A stretch of 64,000 nt of DNA from an uncultured Aquimarina sp. (GTDB lineage: Bacteria; Bacteroidota; Bacteroidia; Flavobacteriales; Flavobacteriaceae): contig CANNFM010000002.1 of the NCBI GenBank assembly GCA_947503835.1, positions 434,001 to 498,000 of the forward strand, given 5' to 3'. Below are positions 19,890 to 27,459 of this stretch, in pieces (position 1 is the stretch's first letter; the number at the start of each line of letters is the position of its first letter). Both the position numbers and the translations under genes were made by a program. The notes beneath the pieces are model-generated. The model was not told the DNA's origin. It was given only the letters and a program-made list of their open reading frames with translations, and did no database searches.

Positions 19890-19979
19890 TACCAATTACT
19901 GAATAGTAGAATAGTTAAGTTTATGAAACAAAAATACAAGTTTAACCGATAGAAAAAAGCGTATGTTGAGAATAAAAAA

Positions 19980-20004
19980 GTCCGACATAGGTTTTATGTC
20001 GGAC
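19980..20004 (-). terminator. terminator after the first chalcone-isomerase-like gene
   Basis: Arms GTCCGACATA (19980-19989) and TATGTCGGAC (19995-20004) pair perfectly. On the minus strand the stem is followed by TTTTTTATTC. It lies 24 nt past the gene end at 20028. Confidence 0.85.
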
Positions 20005-20027
20005 AGTATTATATTTTATGCTAGATG

Positions 20028-20594
20028 TTACTTACCTAATCCAAGCATACCTCCTTTAATAATTTCGCATGCTGGTTCATTTCCTAACCATATTTTAAAT
20101 AGTGCATATTTAAAATCACGTCCTTCAATAAACCCAAGTTCTTTTCCGTTTTTATAAGTTTTTATACCTTTTCCTTTAAGGTAAACCAAATCATAAAAGT
20201 CATTGATTTGCATTGGAGAATCAAAAAGCTTAAGAAAATCATCTATTCTGGCATCCAAACTTTGCGTATTTCCAAACATAGCATCATCAAATCCTTTTTT
20301 AAAGACTTTGATCATTCTTTCATTAGTAACTTTCTTAGATGCAATGTTTAGACGAATAGCCATCGTCTCATCTGAGTCTAGTACTTTTTTATCGTCGGCA
20401 TACTTCGCTTTAGTGTATAGTGTACCAGCATAAGTTTTAAAAGATAAAACTTTTCTCATAGCACCTCCGTTGAAGTTTAATTCTTCTCCATCAAAATTAA
20501 CTTTCTCAGGAACAACTACATCTCCAATTCTTATTTGTGCTATAGTTATATTAGAAACAAACAATATGGCAATTAGGGTAATTATTTTATTCAT
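20028..20594 (-). CDS. chalcone-isomerase-like secreted protein, copy 1
   Basis: 188 residues with signal peptide (NKIITLIAILFVSNITIAQ). The mature part has the Chalcone_3 pattern: a leading strand (RIGDVVVPEKV), a GGAMRK...TYAGTLYTK segment, ETMAIRLNI, then a helical region with K.F..GFDDA and the end motif KYALFKIWLGNEPAC. In bacteria these proteins are periplasmic and probably bind a small hydrophobic ligand; isomerase activity is not implied. Two close paralogues lie upstream at 21204-21770 and 21938-22498, with a DUF2147 gene between copies 1 and 2. The gaps are 69-166 nt, so cotranscription is possible but not certain. Confidence 0.85.
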   Translation of the reverse strand: MNKIITLIAILFVSNITIAQIRIGDVVVPEKVNFDGEELNFNGGAMRKVLSFKTYAGTLYTKAKYADDKKVLDSDETMAIRLNIASKKVTNERMIKVFKKGFDDAMFGNTQSLDARIDDFLKLFDSPMQINDFYDLVYLKGKGIKTYKNGKELGFIEGRDFKYALFKIWLGNEPACEIIKGGMLGLGK

Positions 20595-20662
20595 GGTTTA
20601 GTTTTTTTAAGATTACCTAGGTTTAGTACTAGAAAACTTAAAAAACTAACATTAAAGAAATG

Positions 20663-21091
20663 TTAAACTTTTAACCATTGTTGAGTTCTATATAGAAAAG
20701 CTATGTAGCCTCTAACATTTAGCACATTAGGATTATCCTCATCGATCCAAATTTTGCAACGATATACTTTTCCGTTTTCAGGGTCTAGAATAGTACCATC
20801 TTCGTATTCATCACCATCTTTTTCTAAACCTTTTAGTATTACCATTCCTTCGATTGGCTTATTATAATCACTCCCTTTACACTCTTCACAAAGGTTCCCT
20901 CGTTCTGATTCATCTAAAACGCGAGTAATCTTACCATAGATTTTATCTCCTTTTTTATAGATTTCTACAATAGATCTTTCTTTTCCGGTATTGTCATCTA
21001 TTGTTTTCCATTTACCCACAATTTGATGCTGGGCATTAGCTGTTATAGATAACAAGAATAACGAAACAAGAAGTACTTTAAAAAAATTCAT
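20663..21091 (-). CDS. DUF2147 secreted protein
   Basis: 142 residues with signal peptide (NFFKVLLVSLFLLSITANA). The mature domain begins IVGKWKTIDDNTGKERSIVEIYKKGDKIYGKI-like sequence, has a CEEC pair in the middle and ends in the conserved IDEDNPNVLNVRGY and FLYRTQQW. This is the DUF2147 beta-barrel fold of exported proteins of unknown role. It lies between two chalcone-isomerase-like genes on the same strand, suggesting that both families act in the same periplasmic process. Confidence 0.88.
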   Translation of the reverse strand: MNFFKVLLVSLFLLSITANAQHQIVGKWKTIDDNTGKERSIVEIYKKGDKIYGKITRVLDESERGNLCEECKGSDYNKPIEGMVILKGLEKDGDEYEDGTILDPENGKVYRCKIWIDEDNPNVLNVRGYIAFLYRTQQWLKV

Positions 21092-21147
21092 AGTATGTAA
21101 TATTATAATAATTTATTTTTAATAGGTTTTCTGTATAAAATTAATAC

Positions 21148-21180
21148 AAAAGGCCACCTCTTTAGTTAAGATAGCCTTTT
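21148..21180 (-). terminator. possible imperfect terminator after chalcone-isomerase-like copy 2
   Basis: AAAGGC and GCCTTT arms with a second CTCTT/AAGA pairing inside an imperfect stem, T-rich on the minus strand. It is weaker than the other hairpins in the window. Confidence 0.4.
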
Positions 21181-21203
21181 ATAATATGTATTGATAAGGC
21201 ATA

Positions 21204-21770
21204 CTATTGTATACCAAGCATTCCTTTTTTGATTCCTTCACTAGCTGGTTCTTCACCAAGCCAAATTTTAAACAATGCGTATTTAAAATCACGTCCTTCC
21301 ACTATTCCCAGCTCTTTTCCATTCTTAAAAGCTTTTACACCTTTATCTTTAACATAAACAATATCAAAAATGTCATTCTTCACTATAGGCTCAGAAAAGA
21401 ATCTAATAAATTTATTTATTCTCTCATCAAGTGCTTTTGTATTACCAAAAGTAGCTTTAGTAAAACCATCTCTTACGGCTTTGATCATTTTCTTTTGCGT
21501 CACAAAACCAGAAACGATATTTAATTTAATTGCCATAGTTTCATTTGCATCTAATATTACCTTTGGGTCATTACTTTTATTTTGTAAATAAAGACCTCCA
21601 GCGTACAAATCAATCCATAACATTTCTCTCATACCGGCACCGTTTAGTTTTAGATCGGTCTCAGCAAAATTCTCTTCATAGGGTAAAATAGCTTTACCAA
21701 CTCTAATTTGCGCAGTAGCGGTAGAAAGTGAAATTAATGCCACTAGTACTACAGTAATTCTTTTGAACAT
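21204..21770 (-). CDS. chalcone-isomerase-like secreted protein, copy 2
   Basis: 188 residues, same architecture as copy 1: signal peptide (FKRITVVLVALISLSTATAQ), RVGKAILPY, NGAGMREMLWIDLYAGGLYLQ, ETMAIKLNI, an FVTQKKMIKAVRDGF helix, and the terminal KYALFKIWLGEEPAS. The C-terminal GRDFKYALFKIWLG block is identical between copies 1 and 2, showing recent common origin. Ligand and role unknown. Confidence 0.85.
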   Translation of the reverse strand: MFKRITVVLVALISLSTATAQIRVGKAILPYEENFAETDLKLNGAGMREMLWIDLYAGGLYLQNKSNDPKVILDANETMAIKLNIVSGFVTQKKMIKAVRDGFTKATFGNTKALDERINKFIRFFSEPIVKNDIFDIVYVKDKGVKAFKNGKELGIVEGRDFKYALFKIWLGEEPASEGIKKGMLGIQ

Positions 21771-21937
21771 ATAATATAATTTATGCGGGGTAATTAATAA
21801 CTACGTTTTAAAATTGCGTAAATATACTATATCTTACTATGCCTGCATAGTAAAAACATATAAAAAATGACGAATATGTGTTTTTTATCGTTAAAATCGT
21901 ACCTTTTGTCCTATAAAATCAATTTCTAGAATCTTTA

Positions 21938-22498
21938 TTAAGAACCTAACATTCCTTTTTTAAGATTTTTGTCGGCAGGTTTATTTCCGAGCCAAATTCC
22001 AAAGAGTGCTTTTTTAAAGTCTAATCCTTTAACATATCCTTTCTCTTGACCATCTTTATAAATCACACTTCCTTTTCCTTTTTCATATACAATATCATAA
22101 ATCTGATTCACCTCTATTTCGTCTTTAATAAAGCTAATAAATTTTTCTATCCTATCATTTAAAGGGGCCATATTTCCGTTCGTAGATTTTTTAAACCCAT
22201 CTCGTAATGCACCAGCCATTTTACTTCTAGACATCATACCAGATAAGATATGTAGTTTAATCGCCATAGTTTCATCTGCATCGGCTATTGCTTTTGCGTC
22301 ACTACTTTTTTTCTTTAGATATAATCCTCCTGCATAAATATCAAAAAAGAATTTCTCTCTTATACCTGCTCCATTAATTACTAAATCATCGCCACTAAAC
22401 ACTACTTTATTAGGTAATGTGGCATCGCCAACTTTAGTTTGCGCTTGAAAAGAATTAATCGACATTAAGATAAAAAATAATATGCTAAGTTTTTTCAT
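21938..22498 (-). CDS. chalcone-isomerase-like secreted protein, copy 3
   Basis: 186 residues with signal peptide (KKLSILFFILMSINSFQAQ). The family blocks are KVGDATLPNKVVF, NGAGIREKFFFDIYAGGLYL, ETMAIKLHI and KKALFGIWLGNKPAD. It is closer to copy 2 in its centre (AGGLYL) than to copy 1. First of the three in transcription order, following the YihY gene by 36 nt, so read-through from nadC-yihY is possible. Confidence 0.85.
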   Translation of the reverse strand: MKKLSILFFILMSINSFQAQTKVGDATLPNKVVFSGDDLVINGAGIREKFFFDIYAGGLYLKKKSSDAKAIADADETMAIKLHILSGMMSRSKMAGALRDGFKKSTNGNMAPLNDRIEKFISFIKDEIEVNQIYDIVYEKGKGSVIYKDGQEKGYVKGLDFKKALFGIWLGNKPADKNLKKGMLGS

Positions 22499-22534
22499 TT
22501 TTAAAAAATTATTTAAGTGTTAGTATTAGTATAA

Positions 22535-23458
22535 TTATGTATCAAAATTTTTTCTTAACTGGATCAATGATGCATTAAGTTCGAAACCTAATAACAAAAG
22601 GTTTGCATTAAGCCATATATATAACATTAAAATCAACATTGCACCTATAGAACCATACAACTGATTATAATTCGAAAAATTATCAATATATATCCCGAAT
22701 AGATAGGTTGTTATGATGATTAATAAAGTGGTCATAAAAGCCCCAGGCGAAAAAAATGTATTCTGTTTTCCTTCTGAAGTGCCAAAATAGAATAATGTTG
22801 CAACGATTACAAATATCATAAAAACAAATAATGCATATTTGCCTATGGTTAACCAAAAAACGGTATCGTCTACTACTCCCATCGTGTTTAAATCATCTAC
22901 TAAATATGAAAAATATAAAGTTCCTATCACGGTAATTAACAATAACGATGCCACAATAATTGACACCCCTAGTGCAACTATGTATTGTCGTAAAAAATTT
23001 CGATTAAGATTAACATGATAAGAATATTCAAAACCAGAAAAAACTGCATTAATCCCGTTGGTCATAAATAAAATCGAGAGTATAAATACTGTAGACAATA
23101 ATCCTCCTCTGGGGTTAGAAGCAATATCTTCAAAAATTCCAGAAAAAAAATCTGACGATTGTTTAGGCAAAGCCCCGTTTATAAATTCAAAAAAATCATT
23201 TTCAAAGTTATCGATAGGAACGTAGGGAATTAGATTTAAAAGAAATAATAAAAATGGAAACAAGGATAGAAAAAAGCTCCATGATATTGCACCGGCTCGA
23301 GCAGAAAAAGTACCTTTTACAATTCCGATGGTATAAATTTCTATTAAATCATATACAGACAATCCTTCAAAGCCAGGAAGAATAAGCTTTTTCCCGAATT
23401 TAACTAAAAAATTGATTACAGGAATCTTATTCAGTTTATCTTCTACTGTTTTAGACAT
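22535..23458 (-). CDS. YihY/BrkB family inner-membrane protein
   Basis: 307 residues with about six membrane helices after a soluble N-terminal part. The family signature appears as an early basic/aromatic segment (FSARAGAISWSFFLSLFPFLLFLLNL) and a late GSIGAMLILMLYIWLNANLLLLGFELNA stretch. YihY/BrkB proteins are integral membrane proteins of unclear biochemical role; the old name ribonuclease BN is a misassignment. It begins 3 nt downstream of the nadC stop, so the two genes are in one operon. Confidence 0.93.
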   Translation of the reverse strand: MSKTVEDKLNKIPVINFLVKFGKKLILPGFEGLSVYDLIEIYTIGIVKGTFSARAGAISWSFFLSLFPFLLFLLNLIPYVPIDNFENDFFEFINGALPKQSSDFFSGIFEDIASNPRGGLLSTVFILSILFMTNGINAVFSGFEYSYHVNLNRNFLRQYIVALGVSIIVASLLLITVIGTLYFSYLVDDLNTMGVVDDTVFWLTIGKYALFVFMIFVIVATLFYFGTSEGKQNTFFSPGAFMTTLLIIITTYLFGIYIDNFSNYNQLYGSIGAMLILMLYIWLNANLLLLGFELNASLIQLRKNFDT

Positions 23459-23461
23459 ACA

Positions 23462-24319
23462 TTATATCGCTTTCAAACTTAAATCCAGATTATACACCGA
23501 ATGTGTTAAGGCACCACTGCTAATATAATTTACCCCGCATTCTGCATATTTTCGTACTGTATTCTCATTAATCCCTCCACTAGATTCGGTAAGACAAGTA
23601 TCCCCTATAAGTTCTACAGCTTTTTTTGTATCGTTATAATTAAAATTATCTATCAATATACGATATACTCCTGGTGTTTTGAGTATTTCTTTAATTTCAT
23701 TAAGATCACGTGCCTCTACAATGATTTTAAGATCAAGATTATGTTCTATAAGGTATTTTTTGGTTTTCTCTATTGCATTAGTGATCCCACCTGCAAAATC
23801 AATATGATTATCTTTTAGCATTATCATATCATAAAGAGCAAACCTATGATTCTCTCCTCCTCCTATTTTTACCGCCCACTTTTCTAGCGCTCTAATTCCG
23901 GGAGTAGTTTTACGCGTATCGAGAATTTTGGTCGTAGTACCTTCTAAAAGTTTGACAAAATGGCTCGTTTTTGTTGCTATTGCACTCATACGTTGCATTG
24001 CATTAAGCACCAATCGCTCAGCCTTAAGAATGGATTGTGAGCTCCCAGAAACATAAAAAGCAATGTCCCCATATTTTACTGGTGTTCCATCTTCTATTAC
24101 AACCTCAATTTTCATATCCGGATCAACATAATTAAATACTTGTTTTGCAAAATCTACTCCAGCCAGAATTCCTTCATCCTTAACCAATAGTTTAGCTTTT
24201 CCGGTTGCTGATTTTGGAATACACGCCAATGAACTATGATCACCTTCTCCTATGTCTTCTCGAATTGCGTTAGCAATGATTAAATCAATTTCTTTATTAA
24301 ATTGGGTTTCACTAATCAT
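23462..24319 (-). CDS. nadC: nicotinate-nucleotide pyrophosphorylase (carboxylating)
   Basis: 285 residues. It converts quinolinate and PRPP to nicotinate mononucleotide, CO2 and pyrophosphate in de novo NAD synthesis. Type II phosphoribosyltransferase motifs are present: EDIGEGDHSS near the start, DTRKTTPGIRALEKWAVKIGGGENHR in the centre (active-site Arg and His), MLKDNHI, and the C-terminal ESSGGINENTV and GVNYISSGALTHS phosphate-binding loops. Length is normal. nadA and nadB are not in the window. It is operonic with the YihY gene. Confidence 0.97.
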   Translation of the reverse strand: MISETQFNKEIDLIIANAIREDIGEGDHSSLACIPKSATGKAKLLVKDEGILAGVDFAKQVFNYVDPDMKIEVVIEDGTPVKYGDIAFYVSGSSQSILKAERLVLNAMQRMSAIATKTSHFVKLLEGTTTKILDTRKTTPGIRALEKWAVKIGGGENHRFALYDMIMLKDNHIDFAGGITNAIEKTKKYLIEHNLDLKIIVEARDLNEIKEILKTPGVYRILIDNFNYNDTKKAVELIGDTCLTESSGGINENTVRKYAECGVNYISSGALTHSVYNLDLSLKAI

Positions 24320-24481
24320 ATTGAATGGTTATTTTTGCTAATGTAAAAAAAGAAGTCGGAAGTATGAAGGCGGAAACAAAAATAAGATGTCAAGCCGCTT
24401 CAATACACTATCATTATACGATGTCTATACAACTGTAGAGAAGCTAAATTTTAGCTTTTTATTACATATGAAACTGAAAAA

Positions 24482-24955
24482 ATGAACATTACATTATTAG
24501 CCATAGGAAAAACAGATAATAAACAATTAGAAGACCTCATCAATAACTATATCAAGAGGTTAGGTTTTTATATTAAATTCAATTTTGAAGTTATACCCGA
24601 TCTAAAAAATGTTAAAAATCTAAGTGAATCACTACAGAAAGAAAAAGAAGGAAAGTTGATATTAGATAAACTTGAGAATTCTGATGTTTTGATACTGTTG
24701 GATGAAAATGGAAAACAATACGATTCTATTGGCTTTTCTGATCTATTACAAAAACATATGAATAGCGGTATCAAAAAACTAATCTTTGTAATAGGTGGCC
24801 CATATGGTTTTAGTCCAGAGGTATATCATCGAGCAAATGGGAAGTTATCTTTATCTAAAATGACATTTTCACATCAAATGATTCGTTTATTTTTTATTGA
24901 ACAACTCTACAGAGGGTTTACCATATTAAAAAATGAACCCTATCATCACCGATAG
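24482..24955 (+). CDS. rlmH: 23S rRNA (pseudouridine1915-N3)-methyltransferase
   Basis: 157 residues, the normal length for RlmH, a SPOUT-class SAM methyltransferase acting on m3-psi1915 in helix 69 of 23S rRNA. The trefoil-knot motifs are VLILLDENGKQYDS, FVIGGPYGFSPEV and the C-terminal LSLSKMTFSHQMIR...EQLYRGFTILKNEPYHH. The last codons (NEPYHHR and stop) lie inside the terminator stem at 24931-24964, so coding and termination signals overlap. It is divergent from nadC and convergent with the two-component cassette. Confidence 0.97.
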   Translation: MNITLLAIGKTDNKQLEDLINNYIKRLGFYIKFNFEVIPDLKNVKNLSESLQKEKEGKLILDKLENSDVLILLDENGKQYDSIGFSDLLQKHMNSGIKKLIFVIGGPYGFSPEVYHRANGKLSLSKMTFSHQMIRLFFIEQLYRGFTILKNEPYHHR

Positions 24956-24964
24956 GGTTCATTT
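24931..24964. terminator. bidirectional terminator inside the rlmH 3' end
   Basis: Arms AAATGAACCCTATC (24931-24944) and GATAGGGTTCATTT (24951-24964) form a 14-bp perfect stem with a 6-nt loop. A/T runs on both sides let it serve rlmH and the opposing five-gene cassette. The rlmH stop codon (24953-24955) lies in the right arm. Confidence 0.9.
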
Positions 24965-25009
24965 TTTAATTCGGATCGAACATAATTTAAATCAAAAAGT
25001 AGATTACAA

Positions 25010-25426
25010 TTACTCTTTTACAATGTCTTTTAGATCGCTAAAGATATCTATGAAATCTTCTACAAGATCCGCAGAGATATACTTCTTATCTACAAAAACA
25101 TCGAGTTTTCCTTTCTTCAATTTTACAGTATGGCCCACATTACCTTTAACGGTATAGATCCAGGTATATCCAGAGCCATTTTTCGTCATTTCGGTTTCTA
25201 AATGTCCTTTTAGAAACTTCATTAATTTTTCTGTTTTTGATGTTGGGAAACTAGCCTTCAAAGTATACAAATCATCATTGTTTGTAATAGAAATGTTAAC
25301 CTTATAATTTTTGTCTCCTGGTTCATCATTAGAATAACTTATGGTAACCTTAGGATTAGATGTTTTTTGCGCATTCCCCACAGCGGTGGCAAATACAATA
25401 CTTAATATGCAGATAATTGTTTTCAT
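25010..25426 (-). CDS. secreted protein of unknown function, paralogue A
   Basis: 138 residues from the ATG at 25426 (MKTIICILSIVFATAVGNAQ). An ATG three codons earlier (25435) lies inside a repeated leader motif and is less likely. The mature part is beta-rich at first, then basic (VKLKKGKLDVFVDK), and ends in an acidic helix (DIFSDLKDIVKE). It aligns along its length with the next gene upstream (25454-25891): both have a short strand-rich start, a WIYTV / WRKEL strand, a KL(K/E)..(K/R)L.V.V.K segment and a terminal helix. The family is not recognised. Last gene of the kinase-regulator-CPBP cassette. Confidence 0.75.
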   Translation of the reverse strand: MKTIICILSIVFATAVGNAQKTSNPKVTISYSNDEPGDKNYKVNISITNNDDLYTLKASFPTSKTEKLMKFLKGHLETEMTKNGSGYTWIYTVKGNVGHTVKLKKGKLDVFVDKKYISADLVEDFIDIFSDLKDIVKE

Positions 25427-25430
25427 GATG

Positions 25431-25450
25431 TTCATTTTTTGATTGATGAT
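25431..25450 (-). repeat. leader repeat unit 1 (upstream of secreted paralogue A)
   Basis: Minus-strand sequence ATCATCAATCAAAAAATGAA, one base different from units at 26732-26751 and 28927-28946 (ACGAA at the end there). It sits directly before the start codon. Confidence 0.7.
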
Positions 25451-25453
25451 TTA

Positions 25454-25891
25454 CTAATTTTCTTTTTTTGAAGTTAAAGATTTAAGCTCTTTACCCATCT
25501 GTTTGAACTTTTTCAGTAATTTATCAGATGCTAATTCTTTGTTTACATTAATTCGTAATCTGTTTTCTTTAAGTCGCACTTCATACATCTCTTCATTCTC
25601 TAATTCTTTTCTCCATACATATGTTTCAGAATCAAATATCATATTCTCTTTCCCAAACTGATCAATAAGATATAATCTCACATCATTTTGGAGTGATTCT
25701 ATGAACTTAATTTTTACCCTAAAAAAATTATCCATATCAATTATGGCAAATGATCGATAGTAATCTTTCTCATCATCATTAACACTTACGGTTACTTTTG
25801 TGGATGAACTAGAAGAAGTTGTTGTTGTCTGTGCTTTTGTTGAAAGTAAACCTATAATTAGGCTCACTAAAATTAAAACTAATGTTTTCAT
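25454..25891 (-). CDS. secreted protein of unknown function, paralogue B
   Basis: 145 residues with signal peptide (KTLVLILVSLIIGLLSTKAQ), a Thr/Ser-rich linker (TTTTSSSSSTKVTVSV), a beta-rich centre and a basic C-terminal helix (LKKFKQMGKELKSLTSKKE). It is paralogous to the 25010-25426 product by the shared pattern described there. No cysteines or catalytic motif are evident. It lies 54 nt after the CPBP gene and is probably cotranscribed with it, the kinase and the regulator. Likely a periplasmic output of that two-component system; this is inference. Confidence 0.75.
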   Translation of the reverse strand: MKTLVLILVSLIIGLLSTKAQTTTTSSSSSTKVTVSVNDDEKDYYRSFAIIDMDNFFRVKIKFIESLQNDVRLYLIDQFGKENMIFDSETYVWRKELENEEMYEVRLKENRLRINVNKELASDKLLKKFKQMGKELKSLTSKKEN

Positions 25892-25944
25892 GATTATTCG
25901 TTTTTTTTATTCTCAGACTTTTGAGAAAGATTGATGACTGATAA

Positions 25945-26727
25945 TTATTGTATTGTACTTGGTTTGACTTTTTTTAGTAGTATTAAACCGTAGATGAAAC
26001 ACGGTAATAAAATGATTATAATTAATACACTATTACTAAGAGAATCTTCTTCTATAATCTTATTAAAATCCATAGGGATTCCTACACCATCTAGTTTAGC
26101 GGCAAAATCAATAAGCGCATGCAGTATAGCAATCCCAAACATATTATTAGTTCTTAGTAAAATTCCTCCGAACATAACACCAAGAAAAGTAGCAAAACCT
26201 ACCTGTGTTAATTCGCCATAGATTCCTTTATCAAAATGTATAAGGTGCAACAACCCAAAGATGAATGCCGATCCTATTACCGCAAAAACGGTATTCCTTT
26301 TTGTTTTCTTTGATATTTTGATCAAATAGGATTGTAAAAAACCTCTGAGTAAAAGTTCTTCAGAAAATCCAATAGAGAGCACATATACGAGAAACAAGGC
26401 AAAGTTTAACCAGCTAGCATCTTGAATTTCATCTAAATTCATGAAATTTAGAACAACTACATAAAGAGGAAAAATTAATAACAACCACTGCTTGGTTTTA
26501 AAATTTCCAATTCCGGCGAGATCTGATAAATTAAATTTTTTAATGAGTATCAAAGCACCTATTATCAATACAACATTAACGATAAGTCTTAAACTTATAC
26601 CCTCTGCATAAGTATCAAACCCTTGATTAGATAAAGTTTCATGGATTTGATCCCTAAGTATTAAAATAAATGATAAAACAATAGTAAATAAACTGACTAC
26701 TATCCATGGTTTATTAATTTTCTTCAT
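25945..26727 (-). CDS. CPBP family intramembrane metalloprotease
   Basis: 260 residues, about eight predicted membrane helices. The CPBP/Abi signature is complete: EE-xxx-R at residues 123-128 (SEELLLRGF), FxxxH in FGLLHLIHF, and HALID near the end. Members cleave substrates within the membrane, and relatives include CAAX proteases and bacteriocin-immunity proteins. In this position, directly after a histidine kinase and response regulator and before two secreted proteins, it may process an envelope substrate or act in a proteolytic signalling step. Substrate unknown. Confidence 0.92.
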   Translation of the reverse strand: MKKINKPWIVVSLFTIVLSFILILRDQIHETLSNQGFDTYAEGISLRLIVNVVLIIGALILIKKFNLSDLAGIGNFKTKQWLLLIFPLYVVVLNFMNLDEIQDASWLNFALFLVYVLSIGFSEELLLRGFLQSYLIKISKKTKRNTVFAVIGSAFIFGLLHLIHFDKGIYGELTQVGFATFLGVMFGGILLRTNNMFGIAILHALIDFAAKLDGVGIPMDFNKIIEEDSLSNSVLIIIILLPCFIYGLILLKKVKPSTIQ

Positions 26728-26731
26728 AATG

Positions 26732-26751
26732 TTCGTTTTTTGATTGATGAT
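26732..26751 (-). repeat. leader repeat unit 2 (upstream of the CPBP gene)
   Basis: Minus-strand ATCATCAATCAAAAAACGAA, identical to unit 3. A second partial copy (ATCATCAATC) follows immediately, so this gap holds a tandem ATCATCA array up to 26760. Confidence 0.8.
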
Positions 26752-26773
26752 TGATGATTTCGATTGATATTAG

Positions 26774-27454
26774 TTATTCTATTCTAAAAATAAGTCCTAC
26801 TCCTCTTACACTTTCTATAGCGATATGTTGATCTTGCTTAAAATACTTTCTTAACCTACTAATAAACACATCCATACTTCGGCCAGAGAAAAAATCATCA
26901 TTACCCCAAACATCGCTCAGCAAATCTTCTCTCTTTATCATTTTATTTTTATGCTCCCACAGATACTGTATCAAAATGCTTTCTTTTTCGGTTAAACGTT
27001 GAGATTCTTTTTCAAATTTCAATTGATGATTAATCGGTTCAAAACGATACCTACCGATAGTCACAGCTTCTTCTTTATTAGGTAGAAATTTTCCGGTTCT
27101 TTTTAAAATATTCTGAAGTCTTAGCACTAAAATATCGGCTTCAAAAGGTTTCACGATATAATCGTCTGCTCCTAGCTTTAGACCTCTTATCCTGTCTTCT
27201 TTCATTTTCTTAGCGGTAAGAAAAATAAAAGGAATTTCTGGTTTAATTTCTATTACCTTTTCTGCAAGTGTAAAACCATCCATTTTTGGCATCATTACAT
27301 CGAATACACATATATCAAAATCATTTTTACTAAAACTCTCTAAGGCATCTTCTCCATTTTTTTCCCAAGTAACAGTATACTCATGAAGTTCTAAATATTG
27401 TTTTAGAATACTTCCGAAATCAAAATCATCTTCTGCTAATAGTATATGCTTCAT
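26774..27454 (-). CDS. OmpR/PhoB-family response regulator
   Basis: 226 residues. Receiver domain about 1-120 with acidic residues LAEDD, phospho-acceptor Asp52 in CVFDVMMPKMDGF, Thr in FLTAKK and Lys in IVKPFEAD. The winged-helix DNA-binding domain covers about 130-226 (LTEKESILIQYLWEHKNKMIKREDLLSDVWG, then DVFISRLRKYF and GVGLIFRIE). It follows the cognate kinase by 5 nt. Architecture resembles the RprY type of Bacteroidota. The repeated motif in the surrounding gaps is a candidate binding site. Confidence 0.96.
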   Translation of the reverse strand: MKHILLAEDDFDFGSILKQYLELHEYTVTWEKNGEDALESFSKNDFDICVFDVMMPKMDGFTLAEKVIEIKPEIPFIFLTAKKMKEDRIRGLKLGADDYIVKPFEADILVLRLQNILKRTGKFLPNKEEAVTIGRYRFEPINHQLKFEKESQRLTEKESILIQYLWEHKNKMIKREDLLSDVWGNDDFFSGRSMDVFISRLRKYFKQDQHIAIESVRGVGLIFRIE

Positions 27455-27459
27455 TGTGA

